Below, one piece after another: positions 39,024 through 48,821 of a stretch of DNA of 64,000 nt. The stretch lies in contig NW_002060944.1 in assembly GCF_000150275.1 (NCBI RefSeq), positions 6,608,564 through 6,672,563 on the forward strand. Reading direction: 5' to 3'. The stretch's first letter is position 1, and each line of letters starts with the position of its first letter. A program made the position numbers and the translations under genes. Source of the DNA: Trichoplax adhaerens. Lineage: Eukaryota > Placozoa > Uniplacotomia > Trichoplacea > Trichoplacidae. The notes below the pieces were generated by a model, which had not been told where the DNA came from, searched no databases, and saw only the letters and a list, made by a program, of their open reading frames with translations.

Positions 39024-40609
39024 AGTCATGGCCTTGCTAACAATTTTAGTCATACGCTCTCAATAATTTGATTGTATCTTAAAAAAGTTTATTCTGTGGA
39101 TGTAACAGTATCATCTGCATGCGTGTGATAATACTCTTACTTCAGCGTGTGCGTGATAGGAAAAAAATTGGCACATTTTCATGCTCGATTATATAGCAAT
39201 TACTGTCAACCGTTAACCGCCTTATAGTTAATCACATAGAAAATAATCTTGTAGTTTTAATACTATTATATCTGATTGGTTCTATTTATAAGCTGTAAGT
39301 TTGACCATTCGTTGTCGATTTATCTATACAATTGTAGTTGATCGACTTGTGCTACTGGTTGTTTCTATAGTTATGTAAAATATTGCTATTATATTCCATA
39401 ATTAATTGCCGTGGTCATATTAATTTTTCGTAATTTTGCAAATCCTGCTTTATACTTTACCCTTCAGAATTCGTTAATTATTGGATATTATTTGCTGCAA
39501 CTATTGGCATCTTTACCAAATTTTTTTAAAATTTCGTTTCGTTTTGTATTTCACTTGGAACAGTATTTATCAGCAAATATTAACAAGGTAGTAATAGTAA
39601 TTATGATAGATCAAGTCATGTTACTGTTGCTGAGTGTTGCTATAATTGATGGCAGCCATTACAAATTTATGAACAGATTTTTTCGATACTTATTGGTTAA
39701 TAACTGGTCTCTAATTTGATTAATCCTATTGAAAAATTTCTATTACAACGGTTACATTTTTCTTGATTTCACTCTGAACGATTTAAATGAATTATGTAAA
39801 CGGATATTGTAAATTTTGGTTTATTATTGTAATTATAGACTGTACAGTATTAGCGATACAGTTAATAGATGTAGCTTGAATATTTGAAATTTAATGAAAC
39901 ATTGTTCTTCGATTCTCCGATTTTATACTGAGATATTTTATCTGATGATAGTGCTAATAAATGAATGTTTTTATTTACACTAATATTATACTGTCTTAGC
40001 AATCTGTTATTAGCTGCAAGTAACAAATTTATTGAAATTTTCCTGAATAAAACGGTATCTTTTTGTTGATTTTAACACAATTATGGAATTGAAATGGGTA
40101 TTAGGTTTTATAAGGTAATGAGAAATAATAAATAATAGCAACTTCGCATGTGTGAGGTGAAAAGGGATTCTTTTGGTAATAACATTTTTTAGCAATTTTC
40201 AAACAGTCATCTACAGTATACTGTACGAGTTGGAAGTAATGGACTTGGGTTAGTGTTGCGTATGTAAACAAAACATGTAATATTAGCAAAATATTTAATT
40301 TGAGATGTTGTAAAAATAAAAATTGGGAACTACAGTATCATTACCCGTAAATATATTGGTAAATATACTGTATACTTCATTTAAGCAGTTAAGCAGTAGA
40401 TAGAAAGACGCAAGGCATACTGCTTTATAAAATGATAATTGCTTAAAAGGATATATTATGTATGATTTGCTGGTAAGGTCTGTAGTTCTATCGGCTTGGC
40501 CCTCTTTGGATGTTACAAAGGAATGGATTGATAGCTAATCTATGATTGCTTTATTGGATCGTAGATCGCGATAAAGTTGATCGGTAACATAGCACTGGCG
40601 TCACGATAG

Positions 40610-41262
40610 CATGGATGATTTTAAATTTCGCGGTGGCATTTTTTTGTTAATTAAGGAACTGCGCTCCTCTTTACTGTTCTATTAAAAATGCATGGAGTAC
40701 TAAATCTACGCATTTAGGTATGCTGCACTAGTATTTCTTGTTGCTAATTCATTGCCGCAGTCCGCAACCGATGTTGGATTTGGTGATGGTATTTTTACGG
40801 AATTGTACACCTGTCTACAGCCTAAGTAAAAAATGCTGATGAATCAATGATCCATGCAGGGCTGCTTTAAAATCCCTTACCCAGAAAACGTTATTTGCAT
40901 GGAATACTAAATCTATACGTCCAATTCGTTATACTGTACTGTGGTAGTGTCGACTATCGACTGTTGGTCATTAAGTCAATACACTGTTAACAGTGCGTGA
41001 CTAATTTTCGATTTGGTGATGGTATTTTTCTTTTTTGGATTAGAAGATTCGTACTCCTCGTTCTTGCCTTGTGTAAAAGATTCTATACGTTCAATTCGTT
41101 ATACTATACTGTGGTAGTATCGACTATCGACTGTTGGTCATGAATTAAGTTAAATACACTGTTAACAGTGCGTGACTAATTTTCGATTTGGTGATGGTCT
41201 TTTTCTTTTTTGGATTAGAAGATTCGTTCTCCTCGTTATTGCCTTGTGTAAAAGATTCTATG
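40610..41262. repeat. Tandem array, period about 180 bp (two good copies, older decayed ones)
   Basis: The best copies start tctatacgt(c/t)caattcgtta at 40912 and 41092 and share cgactatcgactgttggtca, acactgttaacagtgcgtga and ttttggattagaagattcgt. Upstream, 40610-40905 has eroded relatives (tggcattttttt, gcgctcctctttac, gtactaaatctacgcattt; then gatttggtgatggtattttt). Confidence 0.8.
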
Positions 41263-41367
41263 TACTTACACCATAGGTCTGTCATTAATAATAAGATTAC
41301 AAGCAATGTTAACTTGTCTTGAAAAGACTGATTGCCTCTTGCGATAGCAATTGCAGTTCTGCATACC

Positions 41368-41455
41368 TGTGTAAAACAGATGTCGAAAATTGAATTGGCA
41401 ATTTACGTTATAGTCTACAGCCTTGACATAATTTCAACGACATCTTTTTAACACA
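41368..41455. mobile_element. Inverted-repeat element, MITE-like (copy A, 88 bp)
   Basis: Terminal arms tgtgtaaaacagatgtcg (41368-41385) and cgacatctttttaacaca (41438-41455) match at 16 of 18 positions when one is reverse-complemented. It is too short to code. Arms resemble those at 47769-47847 and 63553-63629, so it may belong to a dispersed non-autonomous family. I could not define a target-site duplication. Confidence 0.5.
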
Positions 41456-42224
41456 TTTTTCGATGTCAATATCTCATATTGTACATGCACAAGCGATTGC
41501 CATTACACTAAACGATTCGCCTGTACCATCGCCACATCTCCCATACTTTGGGATAGTTATAGCTTAGCGATATCATGAATTAAGACGGTAAACTCAGGAT
41601 TAAATATAGTTCTACCTTCAGCAGACAATACTAGCAAAACGTTGCAATAGTGTTCTTGTTGCATGGTAACGCACCGAGCTCTAGGCAACTGCATAACACG
41701 TTAGGCATAATAATGGACTGTCATGTTGTGCTATTAGCATAAAATTCCTCTTGACTTATGATAATTAATTAACCTTAATATTATTCACGACTTTGACCTC
41801 CATTTTACTGTCAACATCATACTAATTGGCATTTTATAGCTTATGACCTCACTTGGTCTATTTGTTTATACAGTGTTAGCGTTCGCGTTAGGCTTAGGGT
41901 GTATAGTACTGATCGCGTACGTATAAATTCTCCAGGTAGAGATCAATACTTGCTGATAGTGGGATTAAGTTGGGCGTGCTTCTTTTTTGGGGGAGCATCT
42001 TTCTCGATCATCTAGCAATCCTGTGAAAGCGGTCATTTCAAGAGTAAATTCTACTCTACTCGTTGTGTACGTGTATATTCCTCTGCAGAAATGATATTAG
42101 ATTACGTGGATGTAAAAATCGATAGATATTTTACGATTGAATTTCCTAATCTATTCTGTATCTTGATATGATTAGGCCTTAAGAATTTCTCCTCACCAAA
42201 CTACTAGTACCGTGCGAACACGAT

Positions 42225-44586
42225 ATGGCTGTCGATATTATTTTTGAACGGGCTTGCAAAACATTCCAAAGCAAATATCAACAAAAGCCAACAGTAGCTG
42301 GCTGCGGCCCAGGAAGAGTAAATCTAATCGGAGAACATACTGATTACAATGATGGATTCGTCTTTCCTATGGTACCAACGGCATTATGATTGTAGAACTG
42401 ACATGATCAATTTGCTATTTCGTTACTTAACTTTAATGGATTGATATGGATGTTTTACCTCTTGCTTGAAATTATAAAGTGTGTTGGATATAGAATGATA
42501 CATCCATTTTTTTTTTTTTGAACCTCCTGCATTTTATTAATCATAAAGTACTCCCCATCTTGATTACTGTACTGTACTTTAATTGATCAAAGCTAAATGA
42601 CTCTGTAGTATTATCGTGCTAATTAAGAGACATTAAAGCAGATTCACTTATGTTGATGCAGGCATTGCAAGACGCAACGGTGGTTGTTGGCAGACTATCG
42701 GCGAGAAATGAATGTCGTATTACAACGATAGCTGAACGAGCTGATCTTCCCCATGAGGTTGAATTTTTACCCCATAGTAAAGATCAACCGTTACAACCTG
42801 GTAAACCTTCTTGGGCCAACTATGTGAAAGGAGTGATTGCAAATTATCCAGGTCCGGTACCATCTTTCGATGCTGTGATTGCAAGCTCAGTACCCCTTGG
42901 AGGTGGTTTATCCAGTTCTGCTTCACTGGAAGTTGCCTTTTTCACTTTTCTACAACAGCTGGCACCTACTCCCAATCCCATCGATGATAAAGATAAAGCA
43001 CTGGCGTGTCAAAAGGCGGAACATGATTTTGCTAACATGCCTTGTGGTATTATGGATCAATTTATATCTGTTATGGGAAAAGAAGGTAAAGCGTTGCTCA
43101 TTGATTGTCGATCACTGGAAACTCGTTTAGTGGCGATGAATGATCCAAATATAGTTGTACTAATCACCAATACCAATGTCCATCATGAGCTGACTGGTAG
43201 TGAGTATCCATCGCGTCGTCGCCAATGTGAAGAATCAGCTAAATTGCTGGGCAAAAAGAGCTTACGAGATGTCACCATGGAAGAACTTAAAGGTAAGTTC
43301 CACATCTTCTAAATCGCTCTGGTCTTTTTTTTTCATTTTGCCCAGTAGTATCTTACGGGCTATTAATATCGCCTGTTTTTATTTGACATAGTAGTTTTGT
43401 TTAATGCAACAACAGTAGATAAACCGTGTGCTGTAAAGGCACTTCTCAGTTGAGAGTACAACATGAAGGATTTAATAGTTAAGCGAGCTTGCTGATTGCC
43501 TCTAACTATGCTACTAGATTTCTCATTTAAGAATGTTTTGTACTCGTATATTAATGACCGTGGAATAAGGGAAATAATTTTTATGTTGCCTTATATTGCC
43601 TTACTACAGAAGCTCAAAGTCAATTTACTGACCAAGAAATGTATCGCCGCGCTCGCCATGTCGTTTCTGAAATCATCCGCTGTGAGCAAGCAGCAAGAGC
43701 TTTAGAAAATAGTGATTTTGAGACGTTTGGAACATTGATGGTGCAGAGCCATGAATCATTAAGGTAATCGTCTTATCCACTACTCAAGCTGCAACATTTA
43801 TCCGAATCTGTTACAGGATTCGTAAGCATTGCCGTAATTTGGATGTGTATTAATTGTACCCATCATGGGTTAAAGTCTTGAAGTTGTATTTATTCTACTG
43901 CTGGTCGAATCAATCTGTAATATTTGCTTCCACTATCTGGAGTTGAGTATTTACATTGTGATGATAATCAGCCACTTTATACTAGGGATAATTTTAAAGT
44001 TAGCTGTCGTTAATGAAGATTGTATTCATTCTACTGCTAGTCTAACCAATCTTGCTACCACTGTCTGTACTTGAGTATTTAGATTGTGACAATCAATCAC
44101 TTTAGACTAGGGAAAATTTTGAAGTTTGTTACCCTGAGTAAAGATCGTATTCATTCTATTGCTAGTCTTATAAATCTATCCTTTTGCTACCACTGTCTCT
44201 AGTTAAGTATCTAGATTGTAACAATCTATCATTTTATACTAGGGATGATTTTGAAGTTAGCTGTCCTGAGCTAGACACTGTCGTCAAACTAGCAATGGAA
44301 GTGGACGGCGTATACGGATCGCGTATGACTGGTGGTGGCTTTGGTGGCTGTTCTGTTTCTTTAGTGGAGAAAAAAGCAGTAGAAAGAGCTATAAAACATA
44401 TTAAGGTAGACACTTAAATCATATTGCAAAAGCCATTGGCTGTATAGAGCACATATAGACTATATTTTAGGTGATGATAATAACATTCTAACTGTGATTA
44501 TCTCTTAGGCTGGCTACAGTAATGCTACCTGTTTTACTACGCTTGCCGGTGATGGTGCAAGACCGATATCTATACCAGATCAATAA
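42225..44586 (+). CDS. GALK1: Galactokinase
   Basis: GHMP-family kinase that phosphorylates galactose to galactose-1-phosphate with ATP, the entry step of the Leloir pathway; cytosolic. Five exons: 42225-42371, 42662-43292, 43610-43763, 44243-44405 and 44509-44586; phases agree and give about 390 residues, the family's usual length. Motifs: galactokinase signature [15 protein letters not shown] (~residues 35-49), GHMP ATP loop [29 protein letters not shown] (with the catalytic Asp), [44 protein letters not shown] and C-terminal [15 protein letters not shown]. The sequence is much closer to GALK1 than to GALK2. Intron 3 (43764-44242) contains two decayed copies of the following acceptor and exon start. 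The stop codon lies inside an AATAAA hexamer (44582-44587). Confidence 0.96.
43870..44275 (+). repeat. Triplicated splice acceptor plus exon-4 start in GALK intron 3
   Basis: Units of about 125-132 bp share 'ttcattctactgctagtc', '(c)tgctaccactgtct', 'gagtattta(c)attgtga' and 'actttatactag'. Each ends with an acceptor-like tactag followed by GGATNATTTTNAAGTTAGCTG or similar, at 43986, 44111 and the real exon at 44243. In the exon frame the first copy stops after DNFKVSCR and the second after ENFEVCYPE; only the third continues ([11 protein letters not shown]). Confidence 0.88.
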
Positions 44587-46150
44587 ACAGATTTATCATT
44601 TTTGCTAAAAATCCTTCATGCACCCATTAACATTGAATACGTTGTTTCTGAAATTATAATTTTTAAGCAAAAATCAACGACTGAATATTGGCGTTACTAC
44701 AGTAAGAATTTAGTTCCATAATTAGAATATATCTTTTAGGTCAATTTAGCTGTTGCCGTCAATCAAGGACTGATTTATTTGCGTTACCACCGTCAAAATT
44801 TAGCTTCACAATAATGAGAGTATGCCTTACTATAAATCTATATTTGGCTACTATCCTAGTTAATATTGTAGTCTTGAACATTTGTATATTAGAATGTCAT
44901 TTATAATTTTCATAATAGTATCACAATTTCTGGTTTACAAGTTTCATCAATTACGTATTATTTAGTAGATATAAAGCATCATTTTCCATGCGATGTTGTA
45001 AGAATAAAACGCGATATTGATGATTCCCTTGCTTTCTATGGGTATTCCAATCTTAAAAGAGTGTGTCTATTTGGTGTAAGAAAAATGCAAGCACTGGATG
45101 CTTGTTGGAGCAATGTTATGTTAAATTTTTGTGCAAATTATACCTGATAGTCGATCTTGTAAAGATGCATGAACTGCAGTAGAAATTACCTTACTGTGCT
45201 CTGTTAGAAAGCGTGATTCTATGCATCTTTAACGGTTCATGTATATGTATTAGCATGGATTACTAAACTGCCGAGAATTTATACTTCCTAATCGTTAATG
45301 TATCAATGAGCTATATTAGTGGACGGATTTTACGGACCAATTGACTTGTAAACCCATAATATAAAGGGTAAATGAGCTCTCTTAAAAGGTCTCAGTTACA
45401 CTATTTAAACACTAATGATCAATTAGATCGACTAAACTACCGAGAATTTACAGTTCCTAATCGATATTGTATCAATTAGCCATGTTAGTTGATCGATTTA
45501 CTAACCCAATTAACTATTAAACCTATCATAGAAAGCGTAATTGAGCTCTCTTAAAAGGTCTCAAGTTACATTATTTAAACACTAATGCATTTCAAAAAAT
45601 ACTATACGTAGAATCTCAATTTAGGCCGATTTCACTATACCAGTTTAACAAATTTCTATTACTGTATTTGCTGCAGAGCCGGCTATAAAAACTTAAGACT
45701 TGATTCAGTTATAAGGACATTGAACTATGGCCTACTTACTATAATGATGCATGCAACAGAGGTAGAATATCAGAGTAGATTTACGCGAGCTAAGGTTTGT
45801 GCTAACAGATCGCATTACCACTAGACCTGAGAAAGGTTCGGTTAAAACTTGATGAATACGCGTAAACATAAAAAGAATTATTATAAATGTACTGTACATT
45901 GGATCCGCATTAGCGACTTAGCATGCAAGTGATCAAGGATATGTTACATTATCCGATGGTCATCACTGGATAATAGTATACGTAGTTGAACTAACTTGGA
46001 GACGATCATACCGAAATGGTACGGCAATCCATTCGATTGTGAAGACACACTGAAATATTAATCTTAATTCTCTTTTATTGGCACCGAAATTATAAAGTAT
46101 ACATGAAGGAAAACATTAGTCATCCTTTTCATGAGGGTATTACGTATTGA
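44587..46150. other. Convergent spacer GALK / RPS2
   Basis: About 1.56 kb with no gene seen. It contains a 169-bp tandem duplication (45263-45595) and, on the minus strand, the RPS2 poly(A) signal (tttatt at 46074-46079, 72 bp past the stop). Confidence 0.6.
45263..45595. repeat. Tandem duplication, period 169 bp (2 copies)
   Basis: Copies begin ctaaactgccgagaattta (45263) and ctaaactaccgagaattta (45432). Both contain ttcctaatcg, gagctctcttaaaaggtctc and acactaatg near their ends. Middle portions are more diverged. Confidence 0.88.
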
Positions 46151-47211
46151 TTAGTAAGCTCTTGGGCGCGGGCGTTCCGTACGGATTTGCTTATTGCTCA
46201 AGAAGTCGGTGAATTCTTGGTATGGTGTCATGGAGAATTTGGTTGGTTCCCACAAGTCAGGAGTTAAGTAAGAGTAAGTCTTTCCAATAGCACTGTAAGT
46301 TGCTTTAGCAAAGTTACCCAGTGTTCTGGTCTGGCCAGTTGATGATGTATAGCAATCTTCAACGCCAGCCATCTGCAAGAGCTTCTTTGGCACAGGAGCA
46401 GATACGATGCCAGTACCTCTTGGAGCAGGAATTAATCTCATACTAACGGAACCGCATTTTCCAGTCACCTTACAAGGGACAGTGTGAGGCAAACCGATTT
46501 TGTTACCCCAATAACCACGACGAACTGGTACAATCGATAGCTTGGCTAAAGTAATAGCGCCTCTGATCGATGTGGCGACTTCCTTGCTACATTTGACGCC
46601 AAGACCAACATGTCCATCGTAATCACCCATAGCGACGAAAGCTTTAAAGCGAGTACGTTGACCAGCACGAGTTTGCTTCTGTACAGGCATGATTTTTAAA
46701 ACTTCATCTTTAAGTTTGCTTCCCAAGAAGAAATCAATAATTTCGGCCTCCTGTACGAGCAAGTAGTCGGTTAAAATAGAGATCATTGATTACTCATTGC
46801 TTACTAGCGTACTTTACTGTTTTAAGCAGACTAATACGATAGGTTACGTCAAATAGGTTTACCTTGATGGGTAAAGAGAACAAGTAAATATCTTCAAGGC
46901 GCTTGATTTTGCCACCTTTGACGAGACGACCGAGTTTAGTAACAGGTACCCACTGTCAAAGAATAGAATTCATTGCGGTTAGAAGAACGACAGCGTCAAT
47001 GCAATTTACTTCATCGTTGAGTTAGGTGTAAAACTATGTACAGAATAGTAAACATAGATTGGATTACCTCTTTTTCGTCTCCCTTCCCACGGCCTCTACC
47101 GCGACCGCGTCCACGTCCACGTCCACGGCCTCGGCCTCCGCCTCGTCCTCGGCCGCGTCCGAATCCTTCGCCAAATCCACCTCGTTCACCGGCTGGTGCT
47201 GCGTCCGCCAT
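46151..47211 (-). CDS. RPS2: 40S ribosomal protein S2 (uS5)
   Basis: Small-subunit ribosomal protein, part of the decoding and mRNA-entry region. Three coding exons: 47211-47068, 46952-46863 and 46750-46151, giving about 277 residues. Exon 1 starts [20 protein letters not shown] and continues as an Arg-Gly repeat of about 25 residues, the usual RGG tail of animal S2. Exon 2 reads [19 protein letters not shown]. Exon 3 holds the S5 double-stranded RNA-binding fold and C-terminal domain: [80 protein letters not shown], ending TERPRPRAY-stop. Strong conservation, no breaks. Poly(A) signal at 46074-46079. A spliced 5' UTR is likely. Confidence 0.97.
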
Positions 47212-47214
47212 TTG

Positions 47215-47400
47215 CTATAGGGAGAAAGATAGAATGATCTATTACACAACTGCTTTAAGAAAAAATGCAAAAAAATACATGGCTAAAATAATGATATCCA
47301 AACAACAGTAGATTCGTCTACACTGATGAGGATAATTGACAGATACAAATTAGCCAAACAAGATGGCAGCAACTCCGCCATACTTACGTGTCGAAAAGTT
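47215..47400 (-). promoter_or_regulatory. Possible RPS2 5' UTR intron and pyrimidine-rich first exon
   Basis: On the minus strand, CGACAC/gtaagt (donor at 47388/47387) and tctccctatag/CAA-ATG (acceptor at 47215) bound a 173-bp intron ending 3 nt before the start codon. Just upstream of the donor is CTTTTCGACAC (47398-47388), which could be a TOP-type start. Non-coding first exons are common in animal ribosomal-protein genes. Inference only. Confidence 0.45.
47360..47385. promoter_or_regulatory. Pair of opposed AAGATGGC-type (YY1-like) sites
   Basis: aagatggcagc (47360-47370, + strand) faces ccgccatactt (47375-47385), which reads aagtatggcgg on the minus strand. Both resemble the YY1 core AAnATGGC described for ribosomal-protein promoters in vertebrates. 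Binding is not shown. Confidence 0.3.
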
Positions 47401-47437
47401 AGAGAACGGTCGACTGTTTAAGGGAGCTATTTTATAC

Positions 47438-47526
47438 CGTACAGTACACTGTAGCGTACAGTACGTGTACTGTATGATTTATACTGTACACTGTAAAATA
47501 CAGTACAGTACTGTACTGTACACTGC
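47438..47526. repeat. GTAC/CTGTAC palindrome cluster
   Basis: Dense overlapping tacagtac, gtacactgta and tactgtac motifs, similar to those upstream of UQCRC2. A second, shorter cluster lies at 48030-48080. The strands can fold on themselves in many registers. Confidence 0.85.
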
Positions 47527-47768
47527 AACATGGCAGGCAGATTGGTGTTGAAGGAATTAAACCAGAAGTTGTAAGGAGTACTGAGCTGTATTGAGTGAGT
47601 AAGCTGGAAAGAAAACCCTAACTGTGTAGTCATATAAATGATGGAAAAGTTGATATTTTCCATTCAATTTTTACTAGGACGTTAAATTACATTGGTGACT
47701 AATATAGTTTAAAACCGCCAGAACTTTCGAGTTTCGACTCAGTACAGTATTTTCTCTACTGGGAACAC

Positions 47769-47847
47769 TATGCAAAACAGATGTCGTCAATGAAGGCAAC
47801 TGTGCCCTATAGTGTAAAAGCGCTAATGATGACATATATTTTACACA
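47769..47847. mobile_element. Inverted-repeat element, MITE-like (copy C, 79 bp)
   Basis: Arms tatgcaaaacagatgtcg (47769-47786) and tgacatatattttacaca (47830-47847) match at about 13 of 18 positions as an inverted repeat. The left arm shares aaaacagatgtcg with copy A at 41368; the right arm shares ttttacaca with copy B at 63553. The most eroded of the three. Confidence 0.4.
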
Positions 47848-48184
47848 GCTTTAGGCAGTACATTCTGACTGCGACGGTATCCCTTACTATTGTCATCCAA
47901 AACTAGAATGAGCCGCAGTATAGTATACGGTTTCGGTGGTAGCGTATACTAGAATGACCAGAAAAATGATAAGCTCCCTGATTATATTCTACTGAACAGC
48001 CGCTAGTCACTGACACTACTGCATGCTGTCGGTACAGTGTACAGTACAGTGTCAGTAGACTGTAGACTGTACACTGTACCCTTTTGTCGGAAAAAGACGC
48101 TGCACCTGACAATACTGAGCATGCTTCAGTTTCTAACAGTTAAGGCAAGAAGGCCGCACTGTGTCTGTGTGGGATTGGACTGTC

Positions 48185-48821
48185 ATGGCGTCGTTGATTC
48201 GCTCTACTGTAGGTTTCTTGAGAAAAGCTTGGGATAAGGAACCCATTTTGTTTGTCTCTATTTTCTTCGGTGTTGCAGGTAATTAACCAATGATGCATTT
48301 TAAACTTGGATCTTAACCTTTCCTATTTCTAATTGGATATTGACCTGTCAATTGATAGGACCATTATGCGTTTACTTTGGACCTGGAACGCAAGCTTCTA
48401 TGGAAGCGCATAAGAAAACCCCGAAATTTTATCCAGGTATGCTGATTAGGCAGGATATACAGTACGATTACTTCTCAATTCAATCAATATTAACATTTAT
48501 TTTGCTTGACTGTTATCCGTAAGAATAAATAATGGTAGCTAGTACATCCATAATTTGTCCATCAATATGCTCCTTTGAGTAGCGCTAGGGAGTCAGTACT
48601 GTCGATTGCTGTAGGCACACTGTTGGAACTGTAGAGTATTATACTATAACATTGCATATAGCGATAAAGAACCAAGTCATAATCAAGTTAAGTTTAGTCT
48701 TGGCAAAAGATAAACCATGTGCGAGTATCTATACATATGATAACATAATCGATTCCTTGTTGTTTTCTTATCTAATCTAGCTACAATCCGTCGACCTGAT
48801 GATCCTCCACCAAATTGGTAG
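48185..48821 (+). CDS. NDUFA3: NADH dehydrogenase 1 alpha subcomplex subunit 3 (complex I B9)
   Basis: Small accessory membrane subunit of respiratory complex I, inner mitochondrial membrane. Three exons: 48185-48278, 48359-48436 and 48781-48821; phases match and yield about 70 residues (human about 84). The N-terminus MASLIRSTVGFLRKAWDKEP matches the family's FLKNAWDKEP block, followed by one hydrophobic segment, ILFVSIFFGVAGPLCVYFG (about residues 21-39), the expected membrane helix. The tail KKTPKFYPGATIRRPDDPPP ends NW-stop and is shorter than in vertebrates, with a Pro/Asp-rich end. Identification rests mainly on the AWDKEP block and the topology. Each coding exon is too short to stand out as an open frame. 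Confidence 0.82.

Larger units (their letters stand above)
39024..42224. other. Intergenic region cytohesin / galactokinase
   Basis: 3.2 kb without a recognisable gene. It contains the cytohesin 3' UTR, a ~180-bp tandem array (about 40610-41262), an inverted-repeat element (41368-41455) and the GALK upstream region. The 102-codon frame at 39411-39719 starts at GTG, is AT-driven and hydrophobic, and shows no domain. Confidence 0.55.
47212..48184. other. Divergent region RPS2 / NDUFA3
   Basis: 973 bp between two start codons. Holds the presumed RPS2 5' UTR intron, two clusters of GTAC palindromes (about 47438-47526 and 48030-48080) and one inverted-repeat element (47769-47847). Short open frames here are made by the palindromes. 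Confidence 0.55.

Noticed and set aside
39411-39719. 102-codon hydrophobic frame (+) after cytohesin as a membrane protein
   Set aside because: Starts at GTG, very AT-rich, no splice or start context, no family resemblance.
45770-45850. tRNA-like stretch containing gaaaggttcggtt
   Set aside because: No paired acceptor or anticodon stems could be drawn.
47036-47311. Pro/Arg-rich 91-codon frame on the + strand over RPS2 exon 1
   Set aside because: Mirror image of the RGG repeat of RPS2; no independent support.
47363-47551. Frame MAATPPYLRVEKLENGR on the + strand as a possible gene start next to RPS2
   Set aside because: No downstream exon fits; the same bases form a strong minus-strand splice donor for an RPS2 5' UTR intron and run into GTAC palindromes.
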